This document shows positions 29,568 through 37,714 of a stretch of DNA of 40,755 nt, in pieces; position 1 is the stretch's first letter, and each line of letters begins with the position of its first letter. The notes beneath the pieces are model-generated. The model was not told the origin of the DNA and ran no database searches. It worked only from the letters and a program-made list of their open reading frames with translations. The position numbers were made by a program, and so were the translations under genes. The DNA comes from an uncultured Oscillospiraceae bacterium. Its GTDB lineage: Bacteria > Bacillota > Clostridia > Oscillospirales > Oscillospiraceae. Where the stretch lies: the NCBI GenBank assembly GCA_934597165.1, contig CAKTQP010000015.1, positions 1-40,755 of the forward strand, in the 5' to 3' direction.

Positions 29568-29632
29568 TTGCGTCACAAAATGTGGTAAAATAGACGCAAA
29601 CGCGTCTCAAAACGTGGCAAAATAGACGCAAG
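29568..29632 (+). repeat. Repeated TTGCGTC sites and 24-base direct repeats before rarA
   Basis: Two direct repeats, 29576-29599 and 29609-29632 (33 bases apart, 2 differences in 24), each contain an AAAATAGACGCAA core. A reverse-oriented TTGCGTC stands at 29568-29574, and AGACGC-AAAC-GCGTCT (29592-29607) is a small dyad. The first repeat includes TAAAAT (29586-29591), a possible -10. This looks like a promoter with an operator array; the regulator is unknown. Confidence 0.55.
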
Positions 29633-29655
29633 TATGGAGAAAGGAGGCGGCACAG

Positions 29656-30927
29656 ATGCAGTACCGTCCGTTGGCCGATGAGATACGGCCTCAGACCTTG
29701 GAGGACGTGGTGGGGCAGAGCCACATCCTGGGCAAGAACGGGGTGTTGCGCCGCATCATCGAGAGCGGTCAGGTGCCCAACATGGTCTTTTTCGGCCCGT
29801 CCGGCACCGGCAAGACCACGGTGGCCAACATCATCGCCAACCAGACCCACCGCACCCTGCACCGGCTCAACGCCACCACCGCCTCCATTGCGGACATCCG
29901 GGAGGTCATCGCCGATGTGGACACCTTGCTGGCGCCCAACGGGGTGCTGCTCTACCTGGATGAGATCCAGTATTTCAACAAAAAGCAGCAGCAGTCCCTG
30001 TTGGAGTTTATGGAGAACGGCAAGATCACCGTCATCGCCTCCACCACGGAGAACCCCTATTTCACCATCTTCAACGCCGTCCTCTCCCGCTCCACCGTCT
30101 TCGAGTTCAAACCGGTGACGCCCCAGGAGATCCGTCCGGCGGTGGACCGGGCGTTCCGGCTGTTGGAAGAGCGCAATGGCGTGACCATCCAGGCGTCGGA
30201 CGACGTGCGGGACTACCTGGCCACCGCCTGCGGCGGCGATGTGCGCAAGGCCATCAACGGGGCGGAGCTGCTCTATACTGCTGGCGAGCAGGTGGACGGC
30301 GTGGTGACGGTGACCTTGGAGGACGCGGAGCTGGTGGGACAGAAGTCCGCATTTCGCTATGACCGGGACGGGGACAACCACTATGACATCCTGTCCGCCC
30401 TGCAAAAGTCCATCCGAGGCAGTGACCCGGACGCGGGGCTGCACTATCTGGCACGGCTGTTGGAGGCGGGGGACTTGGTGTCCGCCTGTCGGCGGCTCAT
30501 GGTCATCGCGTCCGAAGACGTGGGGCTGGCCTATCCTCAGGCGGTGTCCATTGTGAAATCCTGCATCGACGCTGCCAATATGCTGGGGTTGCCGGAGGCA
30601 CGTATCCCCTTGGCGGAGGCGGTCATCTTGATGGCTACCGCACCCAAATCCAACTCCGCCATCATGGGCATCGACGCCGCCCTCAGCGATATCCGAAAGG
30701 GAAACTATGGGGACATCCCCGCCTATCTCATGGACAGCCACTACGCCGGCGCTAAAAAGCTGGGTCGCGGGCTGACCTACCAGTATCCCCACAGCTTCCC
30801 TAACCACTATGTCCCCCAACAGTATCTGCCCGACCGGCTCAAGGACGCCGTCTATTATCAGTACGGCGAGAACAAGACCGAACAGGCGGCAAAAGCCTAT
30901 TGGGCGCGCATCAAGGGGAAGGCGTAA
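29656..30927 (+). CDS. rarA: Replication-associated recombination ATPase RarA (MgsA)
   Basis: A 423-residue AAA+ ATPase of the clamp-loader group that acts at stalled replication forks. Walker A is GPSGTGKTT near residues 48-56 and Walker B is LLYLDEIQYF near 100; STTENPYFTIFNAVLSRS holds the sensor region and arginine finger. The C-terminal helical tetramerisation part (ASEDVGLAYPQA, PKSNSAIMGIDAA, YPHSFPNHYVPQQYLPD) is complete. AAAGGAGGCGG precedes the ATG. Its last 17 bases overlap the convergent S1-domain gene. Confidence 0.95.
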   Translation: MQYRPLADEIRPQTLEDVVGQSHILGKNGVLRRIIESGQVPNMVFFGPSGTGKTTVANIIANQTHRTLHRLNATTASIADIREVIADVDTLLAPNGVLLYLDEIQYFNKKQQQSLLEFMENGKITVIASTTENPYFTIFNAVLSRSTVFEFKPVTPQEIRPAVDRAFRLLEERNGVTIQASDDVRDYLATACGGDVRKAINGAELLYTAGEQVDGVVTVTLEDAELVGQKSAFRYDRDGDNHYDILSALQKSIRGSDPDAGLHYLARLLEAGDLVSACRRLMVIASEDVGLAYPQAVSIVKSCIDAANMLGLPEARIPLAEAVILMATAPKSNSAIMGIDAALSDIRKGNYGDIPAYLMDSHYAGAKKLGRGLTYQYPHSFPNHYVPQQYLPDRLKDAVYYQYGENKTEQAAKAYWARIKGKA

Positions 30928-31825
30928 TCTCTTCCGGCGGGAGGATGTGGGTGACCCCGTGATAGTTCCAGTCCACCACGCGACCGGTGGTGGCGTGGTA
31001 GGCCAAAGGGGCAGGTGGCTGAGGTGCCACGATGCCGATGATGGCCAGCTTGATCTTCTGCCGGTCGGGTAGAATAGACTTGAGATAGACCGACACGGAA
31101 TCCCCTGCCTGATAGCCCTCCAGTGGCTCCGCTAGGCCGGTCAGGTTGGGAGCCAGCTCCACGAAGATGCCATAATCCATGACGCTGCGGACGATGCCGG
31201 TCACCGTCTCGCCTGCTTCAAAGTGGCTGGCGTTCTCTGACCAGGTGCCTAGCAGCTCCTTGTGGGACAGCTGCACCCGACCCAGCTCCGGCACCACCTG
31301 CCGCACCACGCAAAAAATCTCCTGCCCCGGTCGGAAGCGACAGTTGGGGTGGGGGATGCGGGAGATGGAGATGGTCTTCAGGGGCAGCAGAGAGGGGACG
31401 CCGCAGCCGATGTCCACGAAAGCGCCATAGGGTTCCAGGTGGGTGACGGTGGCAGGCAAGATGTCCCCCGGCTGACATTGCAGCAATTGCGCCAGCGCCC
31501 GTTCCTGTGCCAAGCGCCGGGAGAGCTGGGGGACGCCGTTTTCAAAGCCGGTGACGACAAAGCTCACCGCCCTGCCCACGCAGGTGAGGATGGCGATGTC
31601 CCGTGTGGTGCCCTCCCGGATGCCCAGGGCGCACTCCTCCCGTGGGATGACCCCTACCGTGTCCCCCAGCTGCACCGTCAGGTTGTGGGCAGGGTCACAG
31701 CGGAGTGCCAGTCCTTCCAGCACCACCTGCTGCCGCCAGGCGGCTTCCAGACCGGCTCGGCTGGATAAAGATTGCTGATTTTCCTGGGTGGTGTATCGTC
31801 GGCCTTCCGGCCAGAAATCATGCAT
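30911..31825 (-). CDS. S1 RNA-binding domain protein, ribosomal protein S1-like
   Basis: A 304-residue protein with two clear S1 (OB-fold) domains: about residues 118-190 (GDILPATVTHLEPYGAFVDIG...VQLSHKELLGTW) and about 200-262 (GETVTGIVRSVMDYGIFVELAPNLTGL). A degenerate N-terminal one contains LGDTVGVIPREE. Unlike true RpsA (about 400-550 residues, 4-6 domains) it is short, so it may be a translation accessory or regulator. AGAGGAGGAAGG precedes the ATG at 31825; a longer frame to 32209 crosses the DUF951 gene on the other strand. It converges on rarA with a 17-base overlap and no room for a terminator. Confidence 0.85.
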   Translation of the reverse strand: MHDFWPEGRRYTTQENQQSLSSRAGLEAAWRQQVVLEGLALRCDPAHNLTVQLGDTVGVIPREECALGIREGTTRDIAILTCVGRAVSFVVTGFENGVPQLSRRLAQERALAQLLQCQPGDILPATVTHLEPYGAFVDIGCGVPSLLPLKTISISRIPHPNCRFRPGQEIFCVVRQVVPELGRVQLSHKELLGTWSENASHFEAGETVTGIVRSVMDYGIFVELAPNLTGLAEPLEGYQAGDSVSVYLKSILPDRQKIKLAIIGIVAPQPPAPLAYHATTGRVVDWNYHGVTHILPPEEITPSP

Positions 31826-31993
31826 AATCCTTCCTCCTCTTTTCCAGTTGTATGGATGGTGTATCCTATGCCATGGGGAGGGGTTTTGTTCTTGCACCGT
31901 CCGACGGCTGGATTTGTGCAGGAGTGCTATTGACAGGAAAGATATAATGTGATAGCGTATCAGTGTGCTAAAGTAATATAGGAGGCGAATCCC

Positions 31994-32188
31994 ATGAACA
32001 TTCAAGTAGGCGATGTCTTGCAGATGAAAAAAACGCACCCCTGCGGGGGGAGAGAATGGCTGGTGCTGCGGGTGGGTATGGACTTCCGTCTCCGCTGCCA
32101 AACCTGCGGGCGAGAAGTGATGATCTTGCGCAGCAAGGCGGAAAAAAGCGTGAAAAAGATCCTGCCCCAAGGGCAGGAACCACAATGA
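31994..32188 (+). CDS. DUF951 family protein (YyzM-like)
   Basis: A 64-residue protein matching the DUF951 plan: an N-terminal VGDVLQMKKTHPCGG motif and a later CQTCGREVMILRS zinc-knuckle-like pair, with a basic KSVKKIL tail. The fold is probably a small beta barrel with a Cys pair; function is unknown, and genes of this family often lie near replication or recombination genes such as parB/ychF in Firmicutes. TAGGAGGCG precedes the ATG. hisC follows 26 bases later, so they probably share a transcript. Confidence 0.88.
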   Translation: MNIQVGDVLQMKKTHPCGGREWLVLRVGMDFRLRCQTCGREVMILRSKAEKSVKKILPQGQEPQ

Positions 32189-32214
32189 TAAAAGCATAAG
32201 GGAGCGCACGAGCT

Positions 32215-33282
32215 ATGAAAGAATTTTGGAGCGGCCGTATCCGCAGCCTCACCCCCTACACCCCCGGGGAGCAGCCCAAGGAGCGGAAATTCATCAAGTT
32301 AAACACCAACGAGAACCCCTATCCGCCCTCCCCCAAGGTGGTGGAAGCGGTGCAGAAGGGGGTGGACGAGCGGCTCAAGCTCTATCCTGACCCGGACGCC
32401 AGCAAGTTGGTGTCTGCGTTGGCCAAGTCCTACGGCGTCAAGGAGAGCCAGGTGTTCGTGGGCAACGGTTCGGACGAGGTGCTGGCCTTCGCCTTCCAGG
32501 CGTTCTTTGAGGAGGGCGGCACCGTCCTGTTCCCGGACATCACCTACTCCTTCTACCCGGTCTACTGCAATATGTTCGGCATCCACTACCGCACCGTCCC
32601 CCTGAAGGACGACTTCACCATCCCGGTGGAGGAGATGCTGGGGGACAACGACGGCGTGGTCATCACTAATCCCAACGCCCCCACCGGCATCGAGCTGGAT
32701 CAGGCGTCCCTGCGGCGCATCTTGGAGGGGAACCCGGACGTGGTGGTCATCGTGGATGAGGCGTATATCGACTTCGGCGGCACCTCTGCCCTGCCCCTGC
32801 TGGACGAGTACCCCAACCTGCTGGTGGTGCAGACCATGTCCAAGTCCCGTGCCCTGGCTGGGATGCGGGTGGGCTTCGCCTTTGGCAGTGAGAACCTCAT
32901 CCAGGGGCTGAACTGTGTCAAAAACTCCATCAACTCCTATACCATCGACCAGCTGGCTATTTTGGCCGGTGTGGCAGCGGTGGAGGATGGGGACTACTTT
33001 GCACAGCGCTGTGCCCAGGTGGCGGCCACCAGAGACCAGACGTCGGAGACCCTGCGGGAGCTGGGCTTTACCGTCCTGCCCTCCAAGAGCAACTTTATTT
33101 TCATCACCCATCCGGAACTGCCTGCCCGCAAGCTCTTTGCGGATCTGCGTGAGGCGGGTATTCTGGTTCGCTATTTTGCCCTGCCCAGGATCGACAACTT
33201 CCTCCGGGTGACCATTGGCAGTGAGGAAGAGATGGCTGAATTCTGTGCGACAATGAAACGATTTGTGGAGAATGTATTATGA
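32215..33282 (+). CDS. hisC: Histidinol-phosphate aminotransferase (HisC)
   Basis: A 355-residue PLP enzyme of the class I/II fold that converts imidazole-acetol phosphate to histidinol phosphate. It has KLNTNENPYPPSPKV near residue 29, FVGNGSDEVL, TNPNAPTGIEL, VDEAYIDFGG and the PLP-lysine region QTMSKSRALAGMRVG near residue 214, all typical. Such enzymes sometimes act on aromatic amino acids as well; there are no other his genes nearby, so the main role is not certain. The start follows GGGAGCG. It overlaps the radical SAM gene by 4 bases. Confidence 0.92.
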   Translation: MKEFWSGRIRSLTPYTPGEQPKERKFIKLNTNENPYPPSPKVVEAVQKGVDERLKLYPDPDASKLVSALAKSYGVKESQVFVGNGSDEVLAFAFQAFFEEGGTVLFPDITYSFYPVYCNMFGIHYRTVPLKDDFTIPVEEMLGDNDGVVITNPNAPTGIELDQASLRRILEGNPDVVVIVDEAYIDFGGTSALPLLDEYPNLLVVQTMSKSRALAGMRVGFAFGSENLIQGLNCVKNSINSYTIDQLAILAGVAAVEDGDYFAQRCAQVAATRDQTSETLRELGFTVLPSKSNFIFITHPELPARKLFADLREAGILVRYFALPRIDNFLRVTIGSEEEMAEFCATMKRFVENVL

Positions 33283-34154
33283 GATATGAAGGCATGATTT
33301 ACCGTCCCCCCGGAGAGTGGAAGAGCTACCTGCTCCAGTGTACCATCGGCTGCTCCAACAACACCTGCACTTTTTGCAGTATGTACAAGGAGAAGCAGTT
33401 CCGGGTCCGTCCGTTGAAGGACATTCTGGACGACATTGAGATGGCCCGCAAAGCCTATGGCAACGGCGTCCGCCGGGTGTTCCTGTGCGATGGTGACGCC
33501 ATCATCATGAAGCAGGACGAACTGCTGACCATCCTGGAGCGGCTCTATAAGACCTTCCCCTACCTGGAGAAGGTCACCACCTACGCAGGCCCCAAGTCCA
33601 CCATGTCCAAGACCCCCGCCCAGCTGAAGGAGCTGAACGAAGCCGGCCTGAAGCGGGCGTACCTGGGGGTGGAGACCGGGGATGACGAACTGTTGAAAAA
33701 AGTCAAGAAGGGCGCCACCGCTCAGGAGATTTTGGACGCCGCTCTGCTGTTGAAGGACTGCGGGTTCGACCTGTGGACCATGATCATCCTGGGTCTGGCT
33801 GGCCCCGGCGAGCCGTCCAAGCAGCACGCCCTGGCCACCGCTGAGCTGATGAACAAGATGGTGCCCCAGCACCTGTCCGCCCTGACCTATATGTGCGAGC
33901 CGGGCACCCCCATGTATCGGGACGTCCAGCAGGGCAAGTTCAAGATGTTGACCCCCACCCAGGTGCTCCAGGAGACCCGCCTGCTGCTGGCCAACATCCA
34001 CGAGGGTCCCATCCACTTCACCAGCAACCACGCCTCCAACTATCTGTCCTTCAACGACACCATCCCGGACAAGACGCCGGAGATGCTGGCCAAGATCGAC
34101 AGTGCGCTGGCAGGCGAGAGCCAGATCCGGCCGGAGTGGAGCCGCGGACTGTAA
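33279..34154 (+). CDS. Radical SAM protein of unknown function
   Basis: A 291-residue protein with cysteines in LLQCTIGCSNNTCTFCSMYKEK near residues 18-39. The cluster motif reads C-x4-C-x2-C (with one extra Cys 4 before it), not the standard C-x3-C-x2-C. Later features are VFLCDGDAIIMKQDEL, TTYAGPKS, YLGVETGDDELLKKVKKG and IILGLAGPGE, which fit the Elp3/MiaB-like TIM barrel. Many gut anaerobes carry this family; the reaction is unknown. The start ATGA overlaps the hisC stop. A strong terminator follows. Confidence 0.85.
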   Translation: MRYEGMIYRPPGEWKSYLLQCTIGCSNNTCTFCSMYKEKQFRVRPLKDILDDIEMARKAYGNGVRRVFLCDGDAIIMKQDELLTILERLYKTFPYLEKVTTYAGPKSTMSKTPAQLKELNEAGLKRAYLGVETGDDELLKKVKKGATAQEILDAALLLKDCGFDLWTMIILGLAGPGEPSKQHALATAELMNKMVPQHLSALTYMCEPGTPMYRDVQQGKFKMLTPTQVLQETRLLLANIHEGPIHFTSNHASNYLSFNDTIPDKTPEMLAKIDSALAGESQIRPEWSRGL

Positions 34155-34189
34155 AAATCGAAAAATACTCGCATTTGTGCGAAATAGTA

Positions 34190-34222
34190 GAAAGCGGAGA
34201 CTACATGGTAGTCTCCGCTTTC
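34190..34222. terminator. Terminator hairpin, 15-bp perfect stem
   Basis: GAAAGCGGAGACTAC (34190-34204) pairs with GTAGTCTCCGCTTTC (34208-34222) around a 3-base loop. Tails are only moderately T-rich. It separates the radical SAM gene from the convergent EamA gene. Confidence 0.75.
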
Positions 34223-34277
34223 CGTTTAGAGAGTAGGTATAAGAAATGGATATTAGCAAGAGGAAAAAGTGCTTGTC

Positions 34278-35183
34278 TCAGCGACAAACAGTGTGGGCGT
34301 CTGCCGGGTGCTTTTTGGGGGCGGTGACTTTCCGACCAGAGGTCATGAGTTCGGAGAAGACCACAGACGACAGGATGAGGGCAGCGCCCAGGTAGCCACG
34401 GAAGTCCAGGACTTCGTGGAGGAAGAGGAAGGACAGGATGGCGGAAAAGACCGGTTCCAGGGCAAAGATCAAGCCAATCTTCTCCGGTGCAGCGTATTTC
34501 TGCGCGATGGGCTGCACCACGAAGCCGTAGGCGCTGCACACCAGCCCCAGGCCGATGACGGCACCCCATTCCACCGGTCTGGTGGGCAGGGAGGGGGTCT
34601 CGAACAGGCACATAGCCACGGCGCCCAGGGCGGAGGCTACGCCCAGCTGGATGATGCTGATGAGGAAGGCGTCTTCCTTTTTGGCGATCTTGTCCAGGAC
34701 GATGATGTAGATGGCGTAGAACAGCGCGCCCATGAGACAGAGCAGCGCGCCCTTGTCCAGCGCCAGTCCGTCAGTGGCGGTCAGCAGGAAGAGGCCGCAG
34801 ATGGCGATGCAGATGCTGGCGACCATGGACTTTTCCGGCAACTTCCGTTTCAGGAAGCTCTCCAGGATGGGCACCAGCACGACGGTGGTGCTGGTCAGGA
34901 AACCGGCGGTGGAGGCGGTGGTGTAGTTGACGCCGCAGACCATGCCGGTGAAGAGCAGGAAGAGGATGACGCCGGCCAGGAGCCCCTTCAGGAGGGTGGC
35001 GCGGGTCAGTTTGCGGAACTTGGGCAGGAAGGCCAGGGTCATGAAGACAAAGGCGATGCCGAAGCGCAGGGCGATGAGGTTGAAGGGATCGATGCCGTTG
35101 AGGCCCACTTTCATCAGCAGGTAGGAAGAGCCCCAGGCTAGTGTGACACTGACCATCAATAATTCTGCTTTTTTGCTGCTCAT
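34278..35183 (-). CDS. EamA/DMT-superfamily exporter
   Basis: A 301-residue membrane protein with about ten helices in two EamA repeats. The first contains VTLAWGSSYLLMKVGL, LIALRFGIAF and STAGFLTSTTVVLVPILESFL; the second contains LVCSAYGFVVQPIAQKYAAPEKIGLIFALEPVFSAILSFLFLHE. Substrate is unknown; relatives export amino acids or metabolites. AAGGAGG precedes the ATG at 35183. It is divergent from the LysR gene, with overlapping promoters, so that regulator probably controls it. Confidence 0.87.
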   Translation of the reverse strand: MSSKKAELLMVSVTLAWGSSYLLMKVGLNGIDPFNLIALRFGIAFVFMTLAFLPKFRKLTRATLLKGLLAGVILFLLFTGMVCGVNYTTASTAGFLTSTTVVLVPILESFLKRKLPEKSMVASICIAICGLFLLTATDGLALDKGALLCLMGALFYAIYIIVLDKIAKKEDAFLISIIQLGVASALGAVAMCLFETPSLPTRPVEWGAVIGLGLVCSAYGFVVQPIAQKYAAPEKIGLIFALEPVFSAILSFLFLHEVLDFRGYLGAALILSSVVFSELMTSGRKVTAPKKHPADAHTVCR

Positions 35184-35229
35184 GAAAAGAACCTCCTTCA
35201 AGATTTGTTCGCGTGGAGTGATTCGCTCC

Positions 35230-35259
35230 TTGCGTTTTCTGTGGCTCCAGTATATACTG
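35230..35259. promoter_or_regulatory. Overlapping divergent promoters with a 12-bp palindrome (EamA / LysR)
   Basis: Plus strand: TTGCGT (35230-35235), 17 bases, TATACT (35253-35258). Minus strand: -10 TATACT (35254-35249) with a TTTACT -35 17 bases away. Both -10 boxes lie within the palindrome CAGTATATACTG (35248-35259), so the two promoters should compete. A LysR dimer site here would affect both. Confidence 0.6.
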
Positions 35260-35319
35260 AAATTTAGCATAAGTAAAATAAATGTTTAGAATGTAGATAT
35301 GCAGAAAGGTTATGTAGAA

Positions 35320-36189
35320 ATGAACCGATATATCGCCCTCCAAAAGGCGGTGGAGCTGGGCAGTTTGACCAAAGCAGCGGAGGTATTGGGATACACCCAG
35401 CCCGCCATGAGCCAGATGATCACCTCCCTGGAACGAGAACTGTCCATCAAACTCCTCTACCGTTCCCGCTACGGCAGCCGCCTGACCATCGAAGGGGAAC
35501 GCCTCTTCCCCTCCATCCAAAAGACCGTCGCCCAGTACCAGGCCATGCAGGAGATCGCCAAGGAGATCCGCGGCCTGGACACCGGCACCATCCGCATCGG
35601 CACCATCTCCAGCGTCTCTTGTCACTGGCTGCCCACCCTCATCAAGCAGTTCCAGGAGCGCTACCCCAACGTGGAGTTCATCCTGCACCAGGGGGACTAC
35701 ACCAGCATCCCGGAACGGGTGCGCACCGGGGAGGTGGATTTCGGGTTCGTGAACCCGGACGCCATCCCAAACATCAAGACCCGGTTCGTCAAGGCAGGCG
35801 AGCACCGTGCGGTGCTGCCGCTGGATCATCCGCTGGCGGGGGAGTCTTATGTGCGCCTGGAGGATTTGGTAAACGAACCCTTTTTGTTGCTGGAGGAAGG
35901 ACTGCTCAGCGAGCCGTTGGAGGCCTTCCACCAGCAGGGGTTGGAGCCGTCCGTCCGGCTCCGGGTTCACGACGACTACTCGATCTTGTCTATGATCGAG
36001 GCAGGGCTGGGCATCAGCATCCTGCCGGAGCTGGTGCTGCGGAAGACCAATTATCAGGTGGCCATCCTGCCCACAAAACCGGTGGTCATGCGCAAGATCG
36101 GGCTGGTCATGAAGGACAAGAACACCATGCCCATCGCCAGCAAATATTTCATCGAGTTTTTGTTCCAGCACATCGACCAGCTGCCCTGA
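35320..36189 (+). CDS. LysR-family transcriptional regulator
   Basis: A 289-residue regulator. The winged HTH covers about residues 1-60 (ALQKAVELGSLTKAAEVLGYTQPAMSQMITSLE), and the co-inducer domain from about 85 starts GTIRIGTISSVSCHWLPTLI and includes SIPERVRTGEVDFGF, typical of the CysB-like fold. The ATG at 35320 is preferred over 35299 because AGAAAGG lies 10 bases upstream. It is divergent from the EamA exporter, the usual layout for a LysR regulator and its target. The inducer is unknown. The MATE gene downstream has its own promoter. Confidence 0.9.
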   Translation: MNRYIALQKAVELGSLTKAAEVLGYTQPAMSQMITSLERELSIKLLYRSRYGSRLTIEGERLFPSIQKTVAQYQAMQEIAKEIRGLDTGTIRIGTISSVSCHWLPTLIKQFQERYPNVEFILHQGDYTSIPERVRTGEVDFGFVNPDAIPNIKTRFVKAGEHRAVLPLDHPLAGESYVRLEDLVNEPFLLLEEGLLSEPLEAFHQQGLEPSVRLRVHDDYSILSMIEAGLGISILPELVLRKTNYQVAILPTKPVVMRKIGLVMKDKNTMPIASKYFIEFLFQHIDQLP

Positions 36190-36202
36190 ATCGGGAGATG
36201 TA

Positions 36203-36231
36203 TTGACAGTTTGTCAGGGTTCCGATATAAT
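36203..36231 (+). promoter_or_regulatory. Perfect consensus promoter of the MATE gene
   Basis: TTGACA (36203-36208), exactly 17 bases, TATAAT (36226-36231). Confidence 0.8.
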
Positions 36232-36286
36232 ATCCGGTAAGATTCCCCAGCGGAAAATTCAAAACAGAAAGGAATTTCAATCCAAA

Positions 36287-37603
36287 ATGCTCGATGAGCG
36301 CAGCTTACTCTCTCAGTTCGTCCGCTTCTCCACCGCTACGGTAGCCTCCTTGATGGTCTTTTCTCTGTACTCCATCGTGGATGGATTGTTCGTGGCTCGT
36401 GGGGTAGGTGAGTACGCCATGAGCGCGGTCAACCTGTCCGCGCCCTTCCTGAACCTGCTCTTTTCCATCGCAGTCATCTTCGCCGTGGGTACCAGTACCA
36501 TCCTCTCCATCTTCCTGGGACAGGGCAAACGGGAGCGAGCCAACAGCCTGTTCAGCCAGAACGTCACCCTCCTCACCGTGACCGGCGTCGTCATCACCGT
36601 CCTGGTATTCCTGTTCCTGGAGCCAGTGGCCAAGCTGCTGGGGGCGGAAGGGGTCACGCTGCCCTACACCAAGGACTATCTCACCGGCCTCGCGCCCTTC
36701 GCCGTCTGCTTCATCATCTCTTATAATATGGAGATTTTGATCAAGACCGACGGCTATCCTCAGCTGGCCATCCGCACCGTCATCACCGGTTGCCTGACCA
36801 ACTGTGTCCTGGACTATGTGGCCATCTTCCACCTGGATTTGGGTGTTTGGGGTGCCGCTGTGGCTACCGGCCTGTCCCAGCTGCTCACCTGTGTCATCTA
36901 CTTACACCACTTCATCCGGGGCAAGACCACCTTCCACTTTGTCCGCTTCCGAATGGATTGGAGCATCTACCGCCGCCTCATCCCCATCGGCATCTCCGAC
37001 GGGGTGAATGAGCTGTGCAACGGCCTCATGATCCTGCTCTTCAACCACATGATCCTCCGGTGCATCGGCCAGGAGGGCTTGGTCAGCTACACCATCATCG
37101 CCTACACCAACACCTTGGTCATCAACATGATGATGGGCATCTCCCAGGGCAGTCAGCCCCTGGTCAGCTTCCACTACGGCAAAGAGGACGCCGCCGGCTG
37201 CCGGAAACTGCTGCGGTACGGGTTCACCGCCGTGGCTATCGTCACCGCCGTGGTCTTTCTGGGCATCTTTTTGCTGGCGCCTCAGCTGGTGCAGGCGTTC
37301 CTGTCCAACACCAACCCGGAGCTGAACCTGACCTCCGTCCACGCCCTCCGGCGGTACAGCCTGTGCTACCTGGTGGTGGGCTGCAACATCCTCATCGGCG
37401 GCTTCCTCACCGCGGTGGAACGGCCTCGTCCCGCCATCTGCATCTCCGTCGGTCGTGGCCTGGTGCTCCAGGCGGGGGCGCTGATGGTCTTGGCCTATAC
37501 GGTGGGCGGCAGCAGCATCTGGTTTGCGCCGCTCATCTCGGAGCTGCTCTGTCTGGCACTGTCCCAGAAGTGTTTGCGGAACTTCCTCAAATCGCCACTA
37601 TAA
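36287..37603 (+). CDS. MATE-family multidrug/metabolite exporter
   Basis: A 438-residue protein with about 12 helices in two homologous halves. Family traits are the early SLYSIVDGLFVARGVGEYAMSAVNLSAPF, the GTSTILSIFLGQGKRERAN loop and the mirrored MMGISQGSQPLVSFHYGKED in the second half. Exchange is with Na+ or H+; substrate unknown. The ATG at 36287 has AAAGGA about 13 bases upstream, a somewhat long spacing. An in-frame extension to 36203 would start inside the promoter and is rejected. Terminator follows. Confidence 0.9.
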   Translation: MLDERSLLSQFVRFSTATVASLMVFSLYSIVDGLFVARGVGEYAMSAVNLSAPFLNLLFSIAVIFAVGTSTILSIFLGQGKRERANSLFSQNVTLLTVTGVVITVLVFLFLEPVAKLLGAEGVTLPYTKDYLTGLAPFAVCFIISYNMEILIKTDGYPQLAIRTVITGCLTNCVLDYVAIFHLDLGVWGAAVATGLSQLLTCVIYLHHFIRGKTTFHFVRFRMDWSIYRRLIPIGISDGVNELCNGLMILLFNHMILRCIGQEGLVSYTIIAYTNTLVINMMMGISQGSQPLVSFHYGKEDAAGCRKLLRYGFTAVAIVTAVVFLGIFLLAPQLVQAFLSNTNPELNLTSVHALRRYSLCYLVVGCNILIGGFLTAVERPRPAICISVGRGLVLQAGALMVLAYTVGGSSIWFAPLISELLCLALSQKCLRNFLKSPL

Positions 37604-37609
37604 CACCTC

Positions 37610-37640
37610 ATCCCTCTTGCTTCGGCAGGAGGGATTTTTT
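37610..37640 (+). terminator. MATE gene terminator with UUCG loop
   Basis: ATCCCTCTTGC (37610-37620), tetraloop TTCG, GCAGGAGGGAT (37625-37635) and TTTTTT. The UUCG loop makes it very stable. Confidence 0.88.
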
Positions 37641-37656
37641 GCGCCTTGTCCCCACT

Positions 37657-37689
37657 TAGACGAAATTTTCCATCCCAGTGGGCTATACT
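37657..37689 (+). promoter_or_regulatory. Candidate spoIIGA promoter with possible Spo0A box
   Basis: TATACT (37684-37689) is a fair -10, but no -35 match lies 17 bases upstream. AGACGAA (37658-37664) differs by one base from the Spo0A-box core TGNCGAA. In Bacillus the spoIIG promoter is sigma-A dependent and needs Spo0A. The match here is short and tentative. Confidence 0.35.
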
Positions 37690-37714
37690 GGAACCCACAG
37701 AAGGGAGGACGCCT

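Noticed and set aside
29242..30819. Long minus-strand frame ending in the holin-like peptide
   Set aside because: Only the last 29 codons are supported by a ribosome site and family pattern; the rest is antisense to rarA and crosses a terminator.
31930..31948. TTGACA followed by TATAAT before the DUF951 gene
   Set aside because: Only 7 bases separate the hexamers, too few for a sigma-A promoter; one of them may still be used with another partner.
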